Positions 37,496 through 46,358 of a stretch of DNA of 64,000 nt are shown in pieces; within the stretch, counting starts at the first letter, position 1; each line of letters starts with the position of its first letter. Under the pieces are notes generated by a model that saw only the letters and a program-made list of their open reading frames with translations, had not been told where the DNA came from and searched no databases. The DNA is from Amycolatopsis sp. CA-126428 (GTDB lineage Bacteria; Actinomycetota; Actinomycetes; Mycobacteriales; Pseudonocardiaceae). Made by a program: the position numbers and the translations under genes. The stretch spans positions 62,001-126,000 of the forward strand of contig NZ_PPHF01000062.1 in NCBI RefSeq assembly GCF_002904335.1, given 5' to 3'.

Positions 37496-37903
37496 TCAGG
37501 GCTTGACGGATTCCAGGTCCCAGGTCAGCGTCACCACGGTCCCCCGCTCGCCCGAGGTGATGTCCGCGCGGTCGGCGCTCGCCCGCAGCAGCAGCAACCC
37601 GCGGCCGCGCAAGGAAACCGGCCGGGGGTCGGGCATCGGGAGCCGCCACTGGCCGTGGTCGGTGATCACCACTTCGAGCCGGCCGGGGTAGGTCGCCGCG
37701 TCGACGTCCACCACTCCGGGCTCGCCGCCGTCGTAGGCGTGGTCGGCCACGTTCGCCAGCGCTTCGTAACTGGCCAGCACGATGTCGCGCGCCCGGGCCT
37801 CGCCGACCCCCGCCGCCAGCACCCAGTCCATCAGGTCGTGCCGCAGGCGGCGGAGGGCGCCGGGGGCCGCGGGCACGCCGTGGCGGCGGAACGGTTCCGG
37901 CAT
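37496..37903 (-). CDS. RsbW-type anti-sigma/serine kinase ATPase
   Basis: A 135-residue GHKL ATPase. The N-box region is DIVLASYEALANVADHAYDG, followed by VITDHGQWR and the G-box SLRGRGLLLLRA. This is the fold of anti-sigma factor kinases that phosphorylate STAS proteins. The ATG at 37903 follows GAGGGGGG and sits 11 bp after the STAS gene. It is the last gene of the five-gene signalling operon. The sigma factor it would bind is not encoded here. Confidence 0.87.
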   Translation of the reverse strand: MPEPFRRHGVPAAPGALRRLRHDLMDWVLAAGVGEARARDIVLASYEALANVADHAYDGGEPGVVDVDAATYPGRLEVVITDHGQWRLPMPDPRPVSLRGRGLLLLRASADRADITSGERGTVVTLTWDLESVKP

Positions 37904-37914
37904 CCGCGCCCCCC

Positions 37915-38259
37915 TCACCGGAGTGCTTCGTCGACGGTCGGGTGGACACCGATCCACGTGTCGAGCCCGGTCGTCTTCAGCGGGCCCGACGTCACCGGGG
38001 AATCACTCACCACGCACAACGCGCGCTCGGCCAGCCTGCGGTGGGCCGCCGCGAGCACCTGCAGCCCCGCCGAGCAGAAGAACGTCACCTCGCGCAGATC
38101 GACCACCAGCTTCTCCGGCCCGCGGGCCAGCACCACGTCGACGACTTCCCCGAACTCCGGCGCGCTGACCAGGTCGATCTCTCCCGCGACGGCCAGCACC
38201 GCAGCCCGGCCCCGCCAGTCGAGCGTCACCGCCAGCTCGGTGGCGGGCAGATCCGGCAT
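37915..38259 (-). CDS. STAS-domain anti-anti-sigma factor
   Basis: A 114-residue single STAS domain: LAVAGEIDLVSAPEFGEVVD, VVDLREVTFFCSAGLQVLAA. The residue normally phosphorylated sits in the TFFCSAG segment (Ser). It should bind and neutralise the neighbouring RsbW-like kinase when dephosphorylated, the phosphatase being the PP2C protein at the head of the operon. ATG at 38259 is family-consistent but has a weak ribosome-binding site; GTG at 38271 or TTG at 38301 are alternatives. Confidence 0.85.
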   Translation of the reverse strand: MPDLPATELAVTLDWRGRAAVLAVAGEIDLVSAPEFGEVVDVVLARGPEKLVVDLREVTFFCSAGLQVLAAAHRRLAERALCVVSDSPVTSGPLKTTGLDTWIGVHPTVDEALR

Positions 38260-38305
38260 CGAAGGGGTCACGGCGTCCCATGGTGCCCGACTCCCCGCCA
38301 ATCGG

Positions 38306-38746
38306 CTACCGGTGCGGGAGTTGCACGACGGTGACCCAGAAGTCGTCGATCTTCCGGACCACCTCGACGAACTTCTCGAAGTCGACCGGCTTGGTGACGT
38401 AGGCGTTGGCGTGCAGTTCGTAGCTGCGCAGAATGTCCTCTTCCGCTTCGGACGTGGTCAGCACGACCACCGGGATCGTGCGCAGGCCGGGGTCCTGCTT
38501 GATCTCGCCGAGCAGTTCCCGGCCGTCCTTGCGGGGCAGGTTGAGGTCGAGCAGGATCAGCCCCGGCCGCGGCGCCGCGCCGAACGGCCCTTCGCGCTTC
38601 AGGAACCGCAGCGCTTCGACGCCGTCCTCCGCGACGTGCAGCGGGTTGCGGATCTTGTGGTGCGCGAACGCTTCCCGGGTCATCAGCACGTCACCGGGGT
38701 CGTCCTCGACGAGCAGGATGTCGATCGGGACCGGCGCCTGGGTCAT
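38306..38746 (-). CDS. CheY-like single-domain response regulator
   Basis: A 146-residue stand-alone receiver: acidic pocket LLVEDDPGD, phospho-acceptor in [13 protein letters not shown], switch Thr in [13 protein letters not shown], and Lys in [12 protein letters not shown]. This subtype (Rcp1-like) typically pairs with phytochrome-like kinases. ATG overlaps the histidine kinase stop by 4 nt. With no output domain it should act by protein contact or pass phosphate on within this operon. Confidence 0.9.
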   Translation of the reverse strand: MTQAPVPIDILLVEDDPGDVLMTREAFAHHKIRNPLHVAEDGVEALRFLKREGPFGAAPRPGLILLDLNLPRKDGRELLGEIKQDPGLRTIPVVVLTTSEAEEDILRSYELHANAYVTKPVDFEKFVEVVRKIDDFWVTVVQLPHR

Positions 38747-40380
38747 GCGGTCCCCTCGAGTTCGTGGGCCTTGCTTTCGTCAGCCTTGTTTTCGTCGGCC
38801 TTGTCTTCGTCGGCCACAGCCTCGAGCGCCGGGTCCTCGCGCACCGGCAGGGTGAAGCGGAACGTGGTGTCCGCGGCCTCGGTGTCGAGCCAGATCCGGC
38901 CACCGTGGTACTCGACGATCCGGCGGCACAGGGCCAGCCCGATCCCGGTGCCCGGGTACGCCGACCGCGTGTGCAGCCGCTGGAACAGCGCGAACACCCG
39001 CTCGGCGTACTCCGCGTCGATGCCGATCCCGTTGTCCGCCACGGAGAACACCCACTCGTCGCCGTCGCGCTCGGCGGTGACCCGGACTTCCGGCGGAGAG
39101 TCGCCCTTGAACTTCAGCGCGTTGCCGATGAGGTTCTGGAACACCGCCGTCATCAGGGCCGGCTCGACGCGCACCTCGGGCAGGTCGCCGCGGGAGACCT
39201 TGCCGCCGCTGAGCGAGAGGGCGACCTCCAGGTTCGCGATCGCGTCGTCGGCCAGCGCACCCGCGTCCGCGACGACGTGCTCGCCCGGCTTCCGGCCGAC
39301 CCGGGAGAAGGCCAGCAGGTCGTTGATCAGGATCTGCATCCGCTTCGCGCCGTCGACGGCGTACTCGATGTACTGCTCGCCGCGCTCGTCGAGCAGGCCC
39401 TGGTACCGCCGCTGGAGCAGCTGGCAGAAGCTGGCCACCTTCCGCAGCGGCTCCTGCAGGTCGTGCGAAGCGACGTAGGCGAACTGCTCCAGGTCGGCGT
39501 TGGACCGCTCCAGCTCGCGGGTGCGCCGGTCGAGCATGGCGTTGGACCGCTCCGCCTCCCGCGTGCGCCGGTCCAGCAGGGCGTGCGCCTGCTCGAGCTC
39601 GGCGACCTCGTCGAGGATGCGCTGCCGCATCGCCTCGACGTCGGCGCCGAGCTGGGCGATCTCGCGCGGCCCGGTCCCGTGCACCGGGCTGTGGACGTCC
39701 GCGTCGGCGACCCGGCGGACCTCGCCGGCCAGCCGCAGGATCGGCCGGGTGACGACCTGCCGCAGCCCGAAGAACAGCATCGCGAACAGCAGCAGGACGA
39801 GCACGGCGACGGCCACGAACATCGCGTTCAGGAAGCGCGCCGCCGCGTCCAGGTCGGCGCGGCCGGTGTCCCGGATCGCGGCCAGGTGGTCGAGCTGGGC
39901 GTCGAGCGCCCGGCGCACGTCGACGAACAGCGCCCGGCCGCGCTCGACCTGGTCCGCGGTGACCGGTGGCGCGTCGGGGGCGATGGTCGGCGCGGCCGCG
40001 GCCTGCCAGGTGCCGGCCGCCCGCAGCACGGCTTCGAGGTCGTCGCCGATCCCGGTGCCCGGCGCCGCGCCGAGCTGCCGCAGCTGGGTGACCGCGTCGG
40101 CCTGCGACCGGACCCCGTCGGTGTAGGGCACCAAGAACGCCGGCTGGCGGCCGAGCTGGTAGCCGCGGACCCCGCTCTCCTGGTTCAGCAGCGCGGTGGA
40201 CAGCTGGATCGCGGCCAGGCGCTGGGGCGCGATCACGTCGAGCAGCCGGGTGCGGGCCCCGGTGAGACTGTGCAGCGCGAAGCCGCCGGCGACCAGCGCG
40301 GCCACCAGCAGCACGGCCTCGACGGCGGCGAGCAGCGCCAGCCGGCGGCGGATCGGCCAGCCGCGTGCGTCAACGCTCAT
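38743..40380 (-). CDS. CHASE3-type sensor histidine kinase
   Basis: A 545-residue kinase. TM1 at about 13-36; an extracytoplasmic helical CHASE3-like domain (about 40-180) with [22 protein letters not shown]2 at about 186-208; HAMP; a coiled coil with the duplicated segment RTRE(A/L)ERSNA; the H-box [17 protein letters not shown]; and ATPase boxes [20 protein letters not shown] and [12 protein letters not shown]. The C-terminal tail carries a 5-residue repeat ([15 protein letters not shown]). The stop overlaps the receiver gene. It should phosphorylate the CheY-like protein. Confidence 0.9.
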   Translation of the reverse strand: MSVDARGWPIRRRLALLAAVEAVLLVAALVAGGFALHSLTGARTRLLDVIAPQRLAAIQLSTALLNQESGVRGYQLGRQPAFLVPYTDGVRSQADAVTQLRQLGAAPGTGIGDDLEAVLRAAGTWQAAAAPTIAPDAPPVTADQVERGRALFVDVRRALDAQLDHLAAIRDTGRADLDAAARFLNAMFVAVAVLVLLLFAMLFFGLRQVVTRPILRLAGEVRRVADADVHSPVHGTGPREIAQLGADVEAMRQRILDEVAELEQAHALLDRRTREAERSNAMLDRRTRELERSNADLEQFAYVASHDLQEPLRKVASFCQLLQRRYQGLLDERGEQYIEYAVDGAKRMQILINDLLAFSRVGRKPGEHVVADAGALADDAIANLEVALSLSGGKVSRGDLPEVRVEPALMTAVFQNLIGNALKFKGDSPPEVRVTAERDGDEWVFSVADNGIGIDAEYAERVFALFQRLHTRSAYPGTGIGLALCRRIVEYHGGRIWLDTEAADTTFRFTLPVREDPALEAVADEDKADENKADESKAHELEGTA

Positions 40381-41572
40381 GGGCCTCGGCTTCCGGGTCG
40401 TGGCTGAGCAGGGCGAGGGCGACGTCGTCGTCGAGCGGGCCGGCGTTGAGCCGTTCGGCGCGGGCGATCAGCTCGTCGAGCAGTTCCCGGTGGTGCAGCC
40501 CGGTCTGGTGCTTGATGTCGAGCACCAGCGCGGCCATCCGCTCGTGGCCCAGCCGTTCGGAGCCGGCGCCGACGCGGCCCTCGAACACGCCGTCGGTGTA
40601 CAGCAGCAGCGACCACCCCGGCTCCAGCGGCACTTCCAGCGAGTCCCACTTGGCGCCCTCGACGACGCCGAGCGGGACGCCGAGGCGCTCGCCCGAGAGC
40701 AGGTGCCCGTCGCCGGGGGTGAGCAGCAGCGGCGGCAGGTGCCCGGCCAGCGACAGGCGCAGGGATCTTCGGTCCGGCGCGACGACGACCATGCAGACGG
40801 TGGCGAACAGCGGCTCGATCCGCTCGTGCACCAGGACCCGCTCGACCATGCTCAGCACGTCGGGCATCGGCAGGCCGGCCATCACGAGCGAGCGCCACGC
40901 GATCCGCAGCGCGACGCCGAGCGCGGCTTCGTCCGGGCCGTGGCCGCAGACGTCGCCGATCATCATGTGGACCGTGCCGTCGTCGAGCTCGATCGCGTCG
41001 TAGAAGTCGCCGCCGAGCAGGGACCCGTTGCGGCCGGGCCGGTAGCGGGCGGCGAGGTCGAGGTGGGGGTCGCGCAGCAGCGGGCTGGGCAGCAGGCCGC
41101 GTTCGAGCCGCGCGTTCTCCCGCGCGAGCAGCTGCTGCTGGAGGAACTGCTGCTCAACCTGCTCGGCGCGCTTGCGTTCGCGGGCGAAGCGCAGCGCCTT
41201 CACCAGCAGCGGGCCGTCGACCTGGTCCTTGACGAGGTAGTCCTGCGCGCCGGCGGCGACCGCGGCGACCCCGGTGGCCTGGTCGTGCTGGCCGGTCAGG
41301 ACGACCACCGCGACCCCCGGCGCGTGCTGCCCGAGCTTGGTCAGCCCGCTCAGCCCCATCGCGTCGGGCAGCTGCAGGTCGAGCACGACGCAGTCGGCGG
41401 TGAGCGGGCCGTCGAGCGCGGCGGTGAGCGTTTGGACGCGCTCCAGCACGTACGGCACGGACGTGTCCGCCAGCATCTCCTCGACCAGCAGCGCGTCGCC
41501 GTCGTCGTCCTCGATCAGGAGCACCCGCAGGCGCGTGCGGGGATCCCACGATGAGTCGAGCGCGGCGGTCAC
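40370..41572 (-). CDS. Receiver-PP2C phosphatase (RsbU/SpoIIE-like)
   Basis: A 400-residue two-domain regulator. The N-terminal receiver has VLLIEDDDGD, the Asp in CVVLDLQLPDAMG and Lys in DYLVKDQVDGP. A coiled coil (EQQFLQQQLLARENARLERG) joins it to a PP2C phosphatase domain with GGDFYDAIELDDG, IGDVCGHGPDEA and LLLYTDGVFEGR. GTG at 41572 follows GGGAGACG. It heads the operon and is expected to dephosphorylate the downstream STAS protein, freeing a sigma factor through RsbW. Confidence 0.9.
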   Translation of the reverse strand: MTAALDSSWDPRTRLRVLLIEDDDGDALLVEEMLADTSVPYVLERVQTLTAALDGPLTADCVVLDLQLPDAMGLSGLTKLGQHAPGVAVVVLTGQHDQATGVAAVAAGAQDYLVKDQVDGPLLVKALRFARERKRAEQVEQQFLQQQLLARENARLERGLLPSPLLRDPHLDLAARYRPGRNGSLLGGDFYDAIELDDGTVHMMIGDVCGHGPDEAALGVALRIAWRSLVMAGLPMPDVLSMVERVLVHERIEPLFATVCMVVVAPDRRSLRLSLAGHLPPLLLTPGDGHLLSGERLGVPLGVVEGAKWDSLEVPLEPGWSLLLYTDGVFEGRVGAGSERLGHERMAALVLDIKHQTGLHHRELLDELIARAERLNAGPLDDDVALALLSHDPEAEAHER

Positions 41573-41666
41573 CGGCGTCTCCCGTTCGGCTGCTCTTGAG
41601 CCAGCAATCCAGACGATCAACCCTAGCGGCACCGGTGACGGCCGCCTACAGCGGTGAAACCGGTCC

Positions 41667-41697
41667 CATCGGGGTAGCGTTTTATAGCACCCCGATG
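41667..41697. terminator. Hairpin between the signalling operon and DUF2252 gene
   Basis: CATCGGGGT (41667-41675) and ACCCCGATG (41689-41697) pair perfectly over 9 bp with a 13-nt A+T-rich loop. It is 33 bp beyond the DUF2252 stop and 95 bp before the signalling operon start. It may be a terminator, or the loop (minus strand TATAAA) may be part of the operon promoter. Confidence 0.45.
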
Positions 41698-41729
41698 TGA
41701 CACCGCGTCGATAACGGTTCGGCTGGCGC

Positions 41730-43067
41730 TCAGAACAGGGGGCGGCCGCTGTTCTTGGCGGTGACGTACGCCTGCCAGTCGCGGGTCACCTGGTCGGCGT
41801 AGCTCGTCGCGAAGGCGCGCGTTTCGGCCTGCAACCCGGAGACGCTCGTGATGGCGCCGTCGATCGCCGCGTCCGCCGAGTACGCGAGCCCGGTGCCGGG
41901 GATGTCCTGGTCGGCGCGGGAATGCGCGGCGGCCAGCAGGCGTCCGACGTCGCGGACGGTGTCGTCCCAGATCGCCGACGTCGTCAGGTCGCCGATCTTC
42001 AGGTCCTCGGCGAACGGGGACTTCTCCTTCACCAGCACCGGCGTGCTCCCGACGCTCGCCCACCCGGCCAGCGGGTCCGACTCGTTCGCCAGCCAGCGCA
42101 GGGCCAGCGCCGGGCGCTGGCCGCCGGTGAGGGTCGTGACGTTCGGCGCGAGCGGCTTCGGTGCCGGGTCGACCTCCTGCTTCAGCTCGAGGATCCGGTC
42201 GTCCGACGCCGAGGTCGTGTCGCCCTCGACGAGCACGTACCAGCGGAAGCGGCCCAGGCTGCCGGTGCCCGCGCCGGTCCGCCGCCGGACGTCCTTCACG
42301 ACGGCCTCGGCCGCGGACAGCGGCTCGCCCGCGGTGGTCCGGTACGCCGCGATCGCGTCGGCGAGCTGGGTCCGCGTCGCCGCCGGGACGGCCTGGAGCT
42401 GCGGGTCGTCCTTGAAGTGGCCGCCGGTGGTCCACTTCGCGAGCAGGTCGGCCCGCTTGTCCGCCGCCGCGTCGTCGATAAGCGAGGCGACCAGGTCGGA
42501 GGTGTTGCCCGACGTCAGCCGCCAGCTCGCTTCGTCGTTGTTCCCGTGGAACTTCGCGATCCACTGGGCGTACTCGGCGACGAAGGTGTCGACGTCGGTG
42601 GCGATCTTGCTCGCGCTGCGGCCGTCCGCCCGCCCGGCGAGCACGATCGACACGGCTTCGCGGCGCAGTTCCCACGTCCACGACCCGCGCCAGGCGTCGT
42701 CGGTGTCGGTGAGCGCGAACTGCTCTTCGTTGTCGGCCCCGCGGTCGGCGCCGGTGTTCTCCAGGTGGGCGTCACCGGTCAGCCACACGTCGGCGCCCGC
42801 GGTGGCGTAGGCGGACGCCGGCAGTTCGCCCAGGTCGCGGTAGTAGAGCGGCGAAGTGCCCCGGAAGAACGTCCACGCGTTCGACGCCAGTGCCTGCGTC
42901 CGCAGCGTCAGCTCGTCGTCGGTCGCGCCGGCGTCGAGGACGTGCAGCGCGTGGTCCCGGTCGTAGATCACCGCCACCGGGTCCCGGCTCAGGCCGGCCG
43001 CCTCCCCGGGCGCGGCGGTGGCGATGAGCGTGACAACGACCAGAGTCCCCACAGTGGTTCGGCGCAT
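41730..43067 (-). CDS. Secreted DUF2252 family protein
   Basis: A 445-residue protein with a signal peptide ending at about AAPGEAAG. The DUF2252 fold (a kinase-like fold of unknown activity) is visible in FFRGTSPLYYRDL, VWLTGDAHLENTGADRG and LTDTDDAWRGSWTWELRRE. GDAHLENTG and the following Asp-rich stretch resemble an aminoglycoside-phosphotransferase-like catalytic region. Export of such a fold is notable since ATP is absent outside the cell. It follows the DUF6801 genes by 34 bp and may share their transcript. Confidence 0.85.
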   Translation of the reverse strand: MRRTTVGTLVVVTLIATAAPGEAAGLSRDPVAVIYDRDHALHVLDAGATDDELTLRTQALASNAWTFFRGTSPLYYRDLGELPASAYATAGADVWLTGDAHLENTGADRGADNEEQFALTDTDDAWRGSWTWELRREAVSIVLAGRADGRSASKIATDVDTFVAEYAQWIAKFHGNNDEASWRLTSGNTSDLVASLIDDAAADKRADLLAKWTTGGHFKDDPQLQAVPAATRTQLADAIAAYRTTAGEPLSAAEAVVKDVRRRTGAGTGSLGRFRWYVLVEGDTTSASDDRILELKQEVDPAPKPLAPNVTTLTGGQRPALALRWLANESDPLAGWASVGSTPVLVKEKSPFAEDLKIGDLTTSAIWDDTVRDVGRLLAAAHSRADQDIPGTGLAYSADAAIDGAITSVSGLQAETRAFATSYADQVTRDWQAYVTAKNSGRPLF

Positions 43068-43101
43068 TCCCCCACGTATACCCGGGTCGGGTGAGCGGTA
43101 G

Positions 43102-44154
43102 TCAGCGCGCAGTCAACGTCAGGGCGAACGTGTTCCCCTCGCCCTGCACCAGCGAACTCAGGGACGCGGTGAACACGCCGCAGCCGGTCAGCGGCGGGAT
43201 CGCGTAGGTGCCGGTGACCGGACCGCCCGTGGCCAGGGCGAAGCCGGTGCCGGTCCGCAGGTCGACCGGGACGGCCGCGCTCGCCCGGCAGCCCGCGTCG
43301 GCGACCGGCAGCCCGAAGAGCGTCACCTGCGGCAAGGTCAGCGCCAGCTTCGCGTGCGCGACGAACCCGCCGTCACGCAGTTCGCCGGTCTGCGGGCCGT
43401 CCGGGGTGAACTGCAGGTCGGCCGTCCCGGGCACGAACCCGAGCACCTTGAACTCCGCCCGCGTCCGGTCGAACGCCGGGCCGAACGCCGGCACGGCGAA
43501 CGACCCGGTCATCGGCGCGGTCGCCCCCAGCGTCTTCAGCGTCGTCGAGCCGGTCACGCCGTAGTCGTGGGAAGCCGTGCCGCCCAGGTCGAACGAAAGC
43601 AGCACCGGGTCCTGCCCCGGGTCGAGCGTGCAGTCCGAGGTGAACGAGCCGAGCCCGGTGGACGAGCCGTCCGCCTTCTTCGGCGTGAGGCGGGTGCTGA
43701 AGTTCCCGATCGTCAGCGTCGTCCGGCCGGCGTTCGGCAGCTGGACCGGCGGGACCGAGCCGGACGCGTTCGTGGTGAACGGCCCCGACGCCGGCACCGC
43801 TGTCTTCGCCACCGTCAGCGGCAGGCTCAGCGGGAGCGTCAGCGGGCCGTTGGCCAGCGTCACCCCTGCGGACGCCGTCCCTTCGATGCTCGCCGCGCCG
43901 ACCAGGGCCAGGCCGCGGGTGGACTTGTCCGGCACGGTTACCGCCACCGCGAGGTCCCCGGTCGTGAACGTGCCACCGGGCGCGGACGGCACCGTGAACG
44001 ACGCCTTGATCTCCACGTCCAGCTTCTGCAGCCCGATCAACGGGAACGGGCAGGTGAAACCCAGCTTCTTGGCGATCGGCGTCGACGCCGCCGCGGGCGT
44101 GGTGACGGCGAGAGCGAGCACGCAGGCGGCGAGCAACGACCGGGCGATCCGCAC
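43102..44154 (-). CDS. Secreted DUF6801-like protein 2
   Basis: A 350-residue exported beta-rich protein; the signal peptide ends at about TTPAAAS. It begins KKLGFTCPFPLIGLQKLDVE and ends TGCGVFTASLSSLVQGEGN, and has the paired motif FTPDGPQTGELRDGGFVAHA. Each feature has a counterpart in the upstream paralogue at 44233-45462, so the two arose by duplication. Function unknown; a cell-surface or wall-associated role is inferred from export and repeated beta domains. Confidence 0.8.
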   Translation of the reverse strand: MRIARSLLAACVLALAVTTPAAASTPIAKKLGFTCPFPLIGLQKLDVEIKASFTVPSAPGGTFTTGDLAVAVTVPDKSTRGLALVGAASIEGTASAGVTLANGPLTLPLSLPLTVAKTAVPASGPFTTNASGSVPPVQLPNAGRTTLTIGNFSTRLTPKKADGSSTGLGSFTSDCTLDPGQDPVLLSFDLGGTASHDYGVTGSTTLKTLGATAPMTGSFAVPAFGPAFDRTRAEFKVLGFVPGTADLQFTPDGPQTGELRDGGFVAHAKLALTLPQVTLFGLPVADAGCRASAAVPVDLRTGTGFALATGGPVTGTYAIPPLTGCGVFTASLSSLVQGEGNTFALTLTAR

Positions 44155-44181
44155 GGGCGCTCCCCTTTCTCGAGACGTGGC

Positions 44182-44225
44182 ACCGGCCCCCGCCGCGGCT
44201 CAGCCGGCGCGCAGCGGGGGCCGGT
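44182..44225 (-). terminator. Hairpin between the DUF6801 paralogues
   Basis: ACCGGCCCCCGC (44182-44193) and GCGGGGGCCGGT (44214-44225) form a perfect 12-bp stem with a 20-nt loop, beginning 7 bp after the stop of the upstream DUF6801 gene. It should end that transcript or make the second paralogue depend on read-through. Confidence 0.75.
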
Positions 44226-44232
44226 AGTCGGG

Positions 44233-45462
44233 TCACTTCTTGGTGAGCACCAGGTTCAGCGAGTTGCCGTCGCTCTTGGCGAACGCGCTGACGATGTCGT
44301 TGAACGGACCGCAGTTCTGGAGCGCGGACAGCGAGTAGGTGCCCGCCAGCTTGCCGCCCTTGAGCAGGTCGAAGTCGGGACCGGTGGTCATCTCGCTGGT
44401 CGAGGAGCTGACCGTGCCGCACTTCGGGTCGGTGCTGATCGGGATGCCGAACACGTTGACCGTGGTGAGGAACGTGTCGAACTTGATGTGCGCCTTGAAG
44501 CCGGTGCCCACGAGCTCACCGGTCTGCGGGCCGTTCTGCACGACCTTGACGTCCGAGCTGCCCTGGAGGAAGCCGAACAGCTTGAAGTCGGTGTGCGTCG
44601 GGTTCAGCTGCAGGTTCCCGGTGAACGTCTTGGCCGACAGGTTGACGTCGGCGTCGAACGAACCGGTGATCGGCGCGGTGCTGCCGAGCGACTTCAGCGA
44701 GGTCTGCCCGGTGATGCCGAAGGAGTACTTGATGCCCCCGCCCGGCGGCGTGGTCGTGGGCGGGGTCGTCACCGGCGGCGTGGTCGTCGGCGGCGTGGTG
44801 ACCGGCGGGGTGGTGGTGGGCGGGGTCGTCGTCCCGCCACCGCCGTTGATGGTGATCGTGGCGAGGGTGTTGTTCTGCCCGCTGTCCTGCGTGCAGGGCG
44901 CGTCGATCGTGCCGTCCGGCGTGATGCCGGTGACCGAGCCGTCCGCCTTGCGCGGGGTGACCTTGAGGTTCAGGTCGCCCACGGTGATCTTCGCCTGGCC
45001 GGCCTGGGTGAACGTCAGCGACGGCGTCTTGCCGGCGGCGTTGATGTTCATCTCACCGGACGCCGGGATGTTCGTCTTGTCCAGCGTGATCGGGACGCTG
45101 ACCGGCAGGTTGAGGCTCGGCGCGGCGACGGTCGCGCTCGCCGTGGCGGTGCCCTCCAGGGTGGTGGCGCCGATCAGGCTCAGGCCGCTGACGGTGTCCG
45201 CGTTGATGGTGGACACGGCCTTGATGTCGAACGCGCCGGTCGGCTGCCCGGTGTTCACCGTGGTCGGCAGGTCGGTGTTGATCACCACCTTCAGCGACTG
45301 GGAACCCACCAGCGGGAAGGTGCAGTGGTAGTTCAGCGTCAGCGAAATCGGGTCGGCGGCGCTGGCCTGCGCCCCGGCGACGAGCGCGGTGGCGATGAGC
45401 CCCACCGCACCCGCGGCCGCGACGGCCGCGATCGTCTTCTTCTTGCCTCTTGGGTGACTCAC
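44233..45462 (-). CDS. Secreted DUF6801-like protein 1
   Basis: A 409-residue exported protein. A signal peptide ends at about AGAQASAADP. The first beta domain opens LNYHCTFPLVGSQSLKVVIN; a Thr/Pro-rich linker of TTPP repeats follows (about 230-262); the second domain contains VQNGPQTGELVGTGFKAHIK and ends CGPFNDIVSAFAKSDGN. GTG at 45462 follows GGAAGGA. It is a paralogue of the next gene, but only this copy has the long Thr/Pro linker. Confidence 0.8.
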   Translation of the reverse strand: MSHPRGKKKTIAAVAAAGAVGLIATALVAGAQASAADPISLTLNYHCTFPLVGSQSLKVVINTDLPTTVNTGQPTGAFDIKAVSTINADTVSGLSLIGATTLEGTATASATVAAPSLNLPVSVPITLDKTNIPASGEMNINAAGKTPSLTFTQAGQAKITVGDLNLKVTPRKADGSVTGITPDGTIDAPCTQDSGQNNTLATITINGGGGTTTPPTTTPPVTTPPTTTPPVTTPPTTTPPGGGIKYSFGITGQTSLKSLGSTAPITGSFDADVNLSAKTFTGNLQLNPTHTDFKLFGFLQGSSDVKVVQNGPQTGELVGTGFKAHIKFDTFLTTVNVFGIPISTDPKCGTVSSSTSEMTTGPDFDLLKGGKLAGTYSLSALQNCGPFNDIVSAFAKSDGNSLNLVLTKK

Positions 45463-45794
45463 GATGGTCCTTCCGTGTATCAACAGTGATACGAAACGGC
45501 GGCGCATTCTTTGAAAGACACAGCCTTCAATCGCGTCCGAACCGTAAGCTAACGAGCGTGGATGGCACCGATCAAGGGCTTTCGGCAAAAAGGTCACAGC
45601 GGCACCGCAAATTGTCACCCCGGCACGTCACGCGGCCAGGGTTCCTAGCAGGGCGGGGAAGGTTTCCCCAGCACAGCGCCACCTTCGAACCGCTGACACG
45701 CGTAACAAATCCCGGCACCGGAATGTTGACGCACGTGCCAACCGGCCATTCTGTTCTTGCTCGCGCGTGAGCGTGGCGCGTAGCTTCGAAACCC
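45463..45794. other. Intergenic region between divergent secreted-protein genes
   Basis: 332 bp separate the DUF6801 gene and the lipoprotein gene. It is less G+C-rich near 45480-45620 and should hold both promoters. I see no convincing ORF, strong hairpin or known operator in it. Confidence 0.5.
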
Positions 45795-46358
45795 ATGAAA
45801 AGAATGCACAGCGCGGTGCTCCTGATGTCGGCGGCCGCGCTTCTGTCGTGCGCCGCGTGCGCTTCGGACACCCCGCCCGATCCGGGCCGGCACGCCGACC
45901 CCGCGGCGCTCGCCTGGGTCGACAAGGTGTGCACCGGCGTGGCCGCGGGCTCGGCGAAGCTCTCGCAGCCGCCGTCCGTCGACGACGCCGACCCGGTGAA
46001 GACCCGGGACGCGATGGTGGAGTTCCTGGGCCGCTTGGGCTCGGCCCTCGACGACATGGCCGGCGGCCTGCACGGCGCCGGCGTCCCGCCCGTCCCGGAT
46101 GGACAGTCCGTTGTGGACAAGGCGACCGGCAACCTCACCGAGACGAAGGCCAAGCTCGCCGAGACGAAGACCCGGATGGAGCAGGCGCGGGTGACCGACC
46201 AGCCCAGCCTGCGCAAGGTCATTTCCGAGGCCGACTCGACCATGGGCCAGCTGGCCGATCCGGAAGGCCCGATCAAGGACCTGAAGGCGAATCCCGAGCT
46301 GAACCTGGCCTTCAGCGAGTCCGCGACCTGCAAGCGCGTCTACGGGACCGGCGCGTGA
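45795..46358 (+). CDS. Putative lipoprotein of unknown function
   Basis: A 187-residue exported protein. The N-terminus MKRMHSAVLLMSAAALLSCA with nearby Cys fits a type II signal peptide, so lipid attachment is likely. The mature part is helical, with KTRDAMVEFLGRLGSALDDM and NLTETKAKLAETKTRMEQAR, plus two Cys. ATG at 45795; 45804 is also possible. The stop overlaps the lipase start as GTGA, so they form an operon. No family recognised. Confidence 0.75.
   Translation: MKRMHSAVLLMSAAALLSCAACASDTPPDPGRHADPAALAWVDKVCTGVAAGSAKLSQPPSVDDADPVKTRDAMVEFLGRLGSALDDMAGGLHGAGVPPVPDGQSVVDKATGNLTETKAKLAETKTRMEQARVTDQPSLRKVISEADSTMGQLADPEGPIKDLKANPELNLAFSESATCKRVYGTGA

Noticed and set aside
43354..45489. 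711-codon open frame antisense to the DUF6801 genes
   Set aside because: Very Arg/Gly/Val-rich with no domain; an artefact of high G+C content opposite two clear exported proteins.
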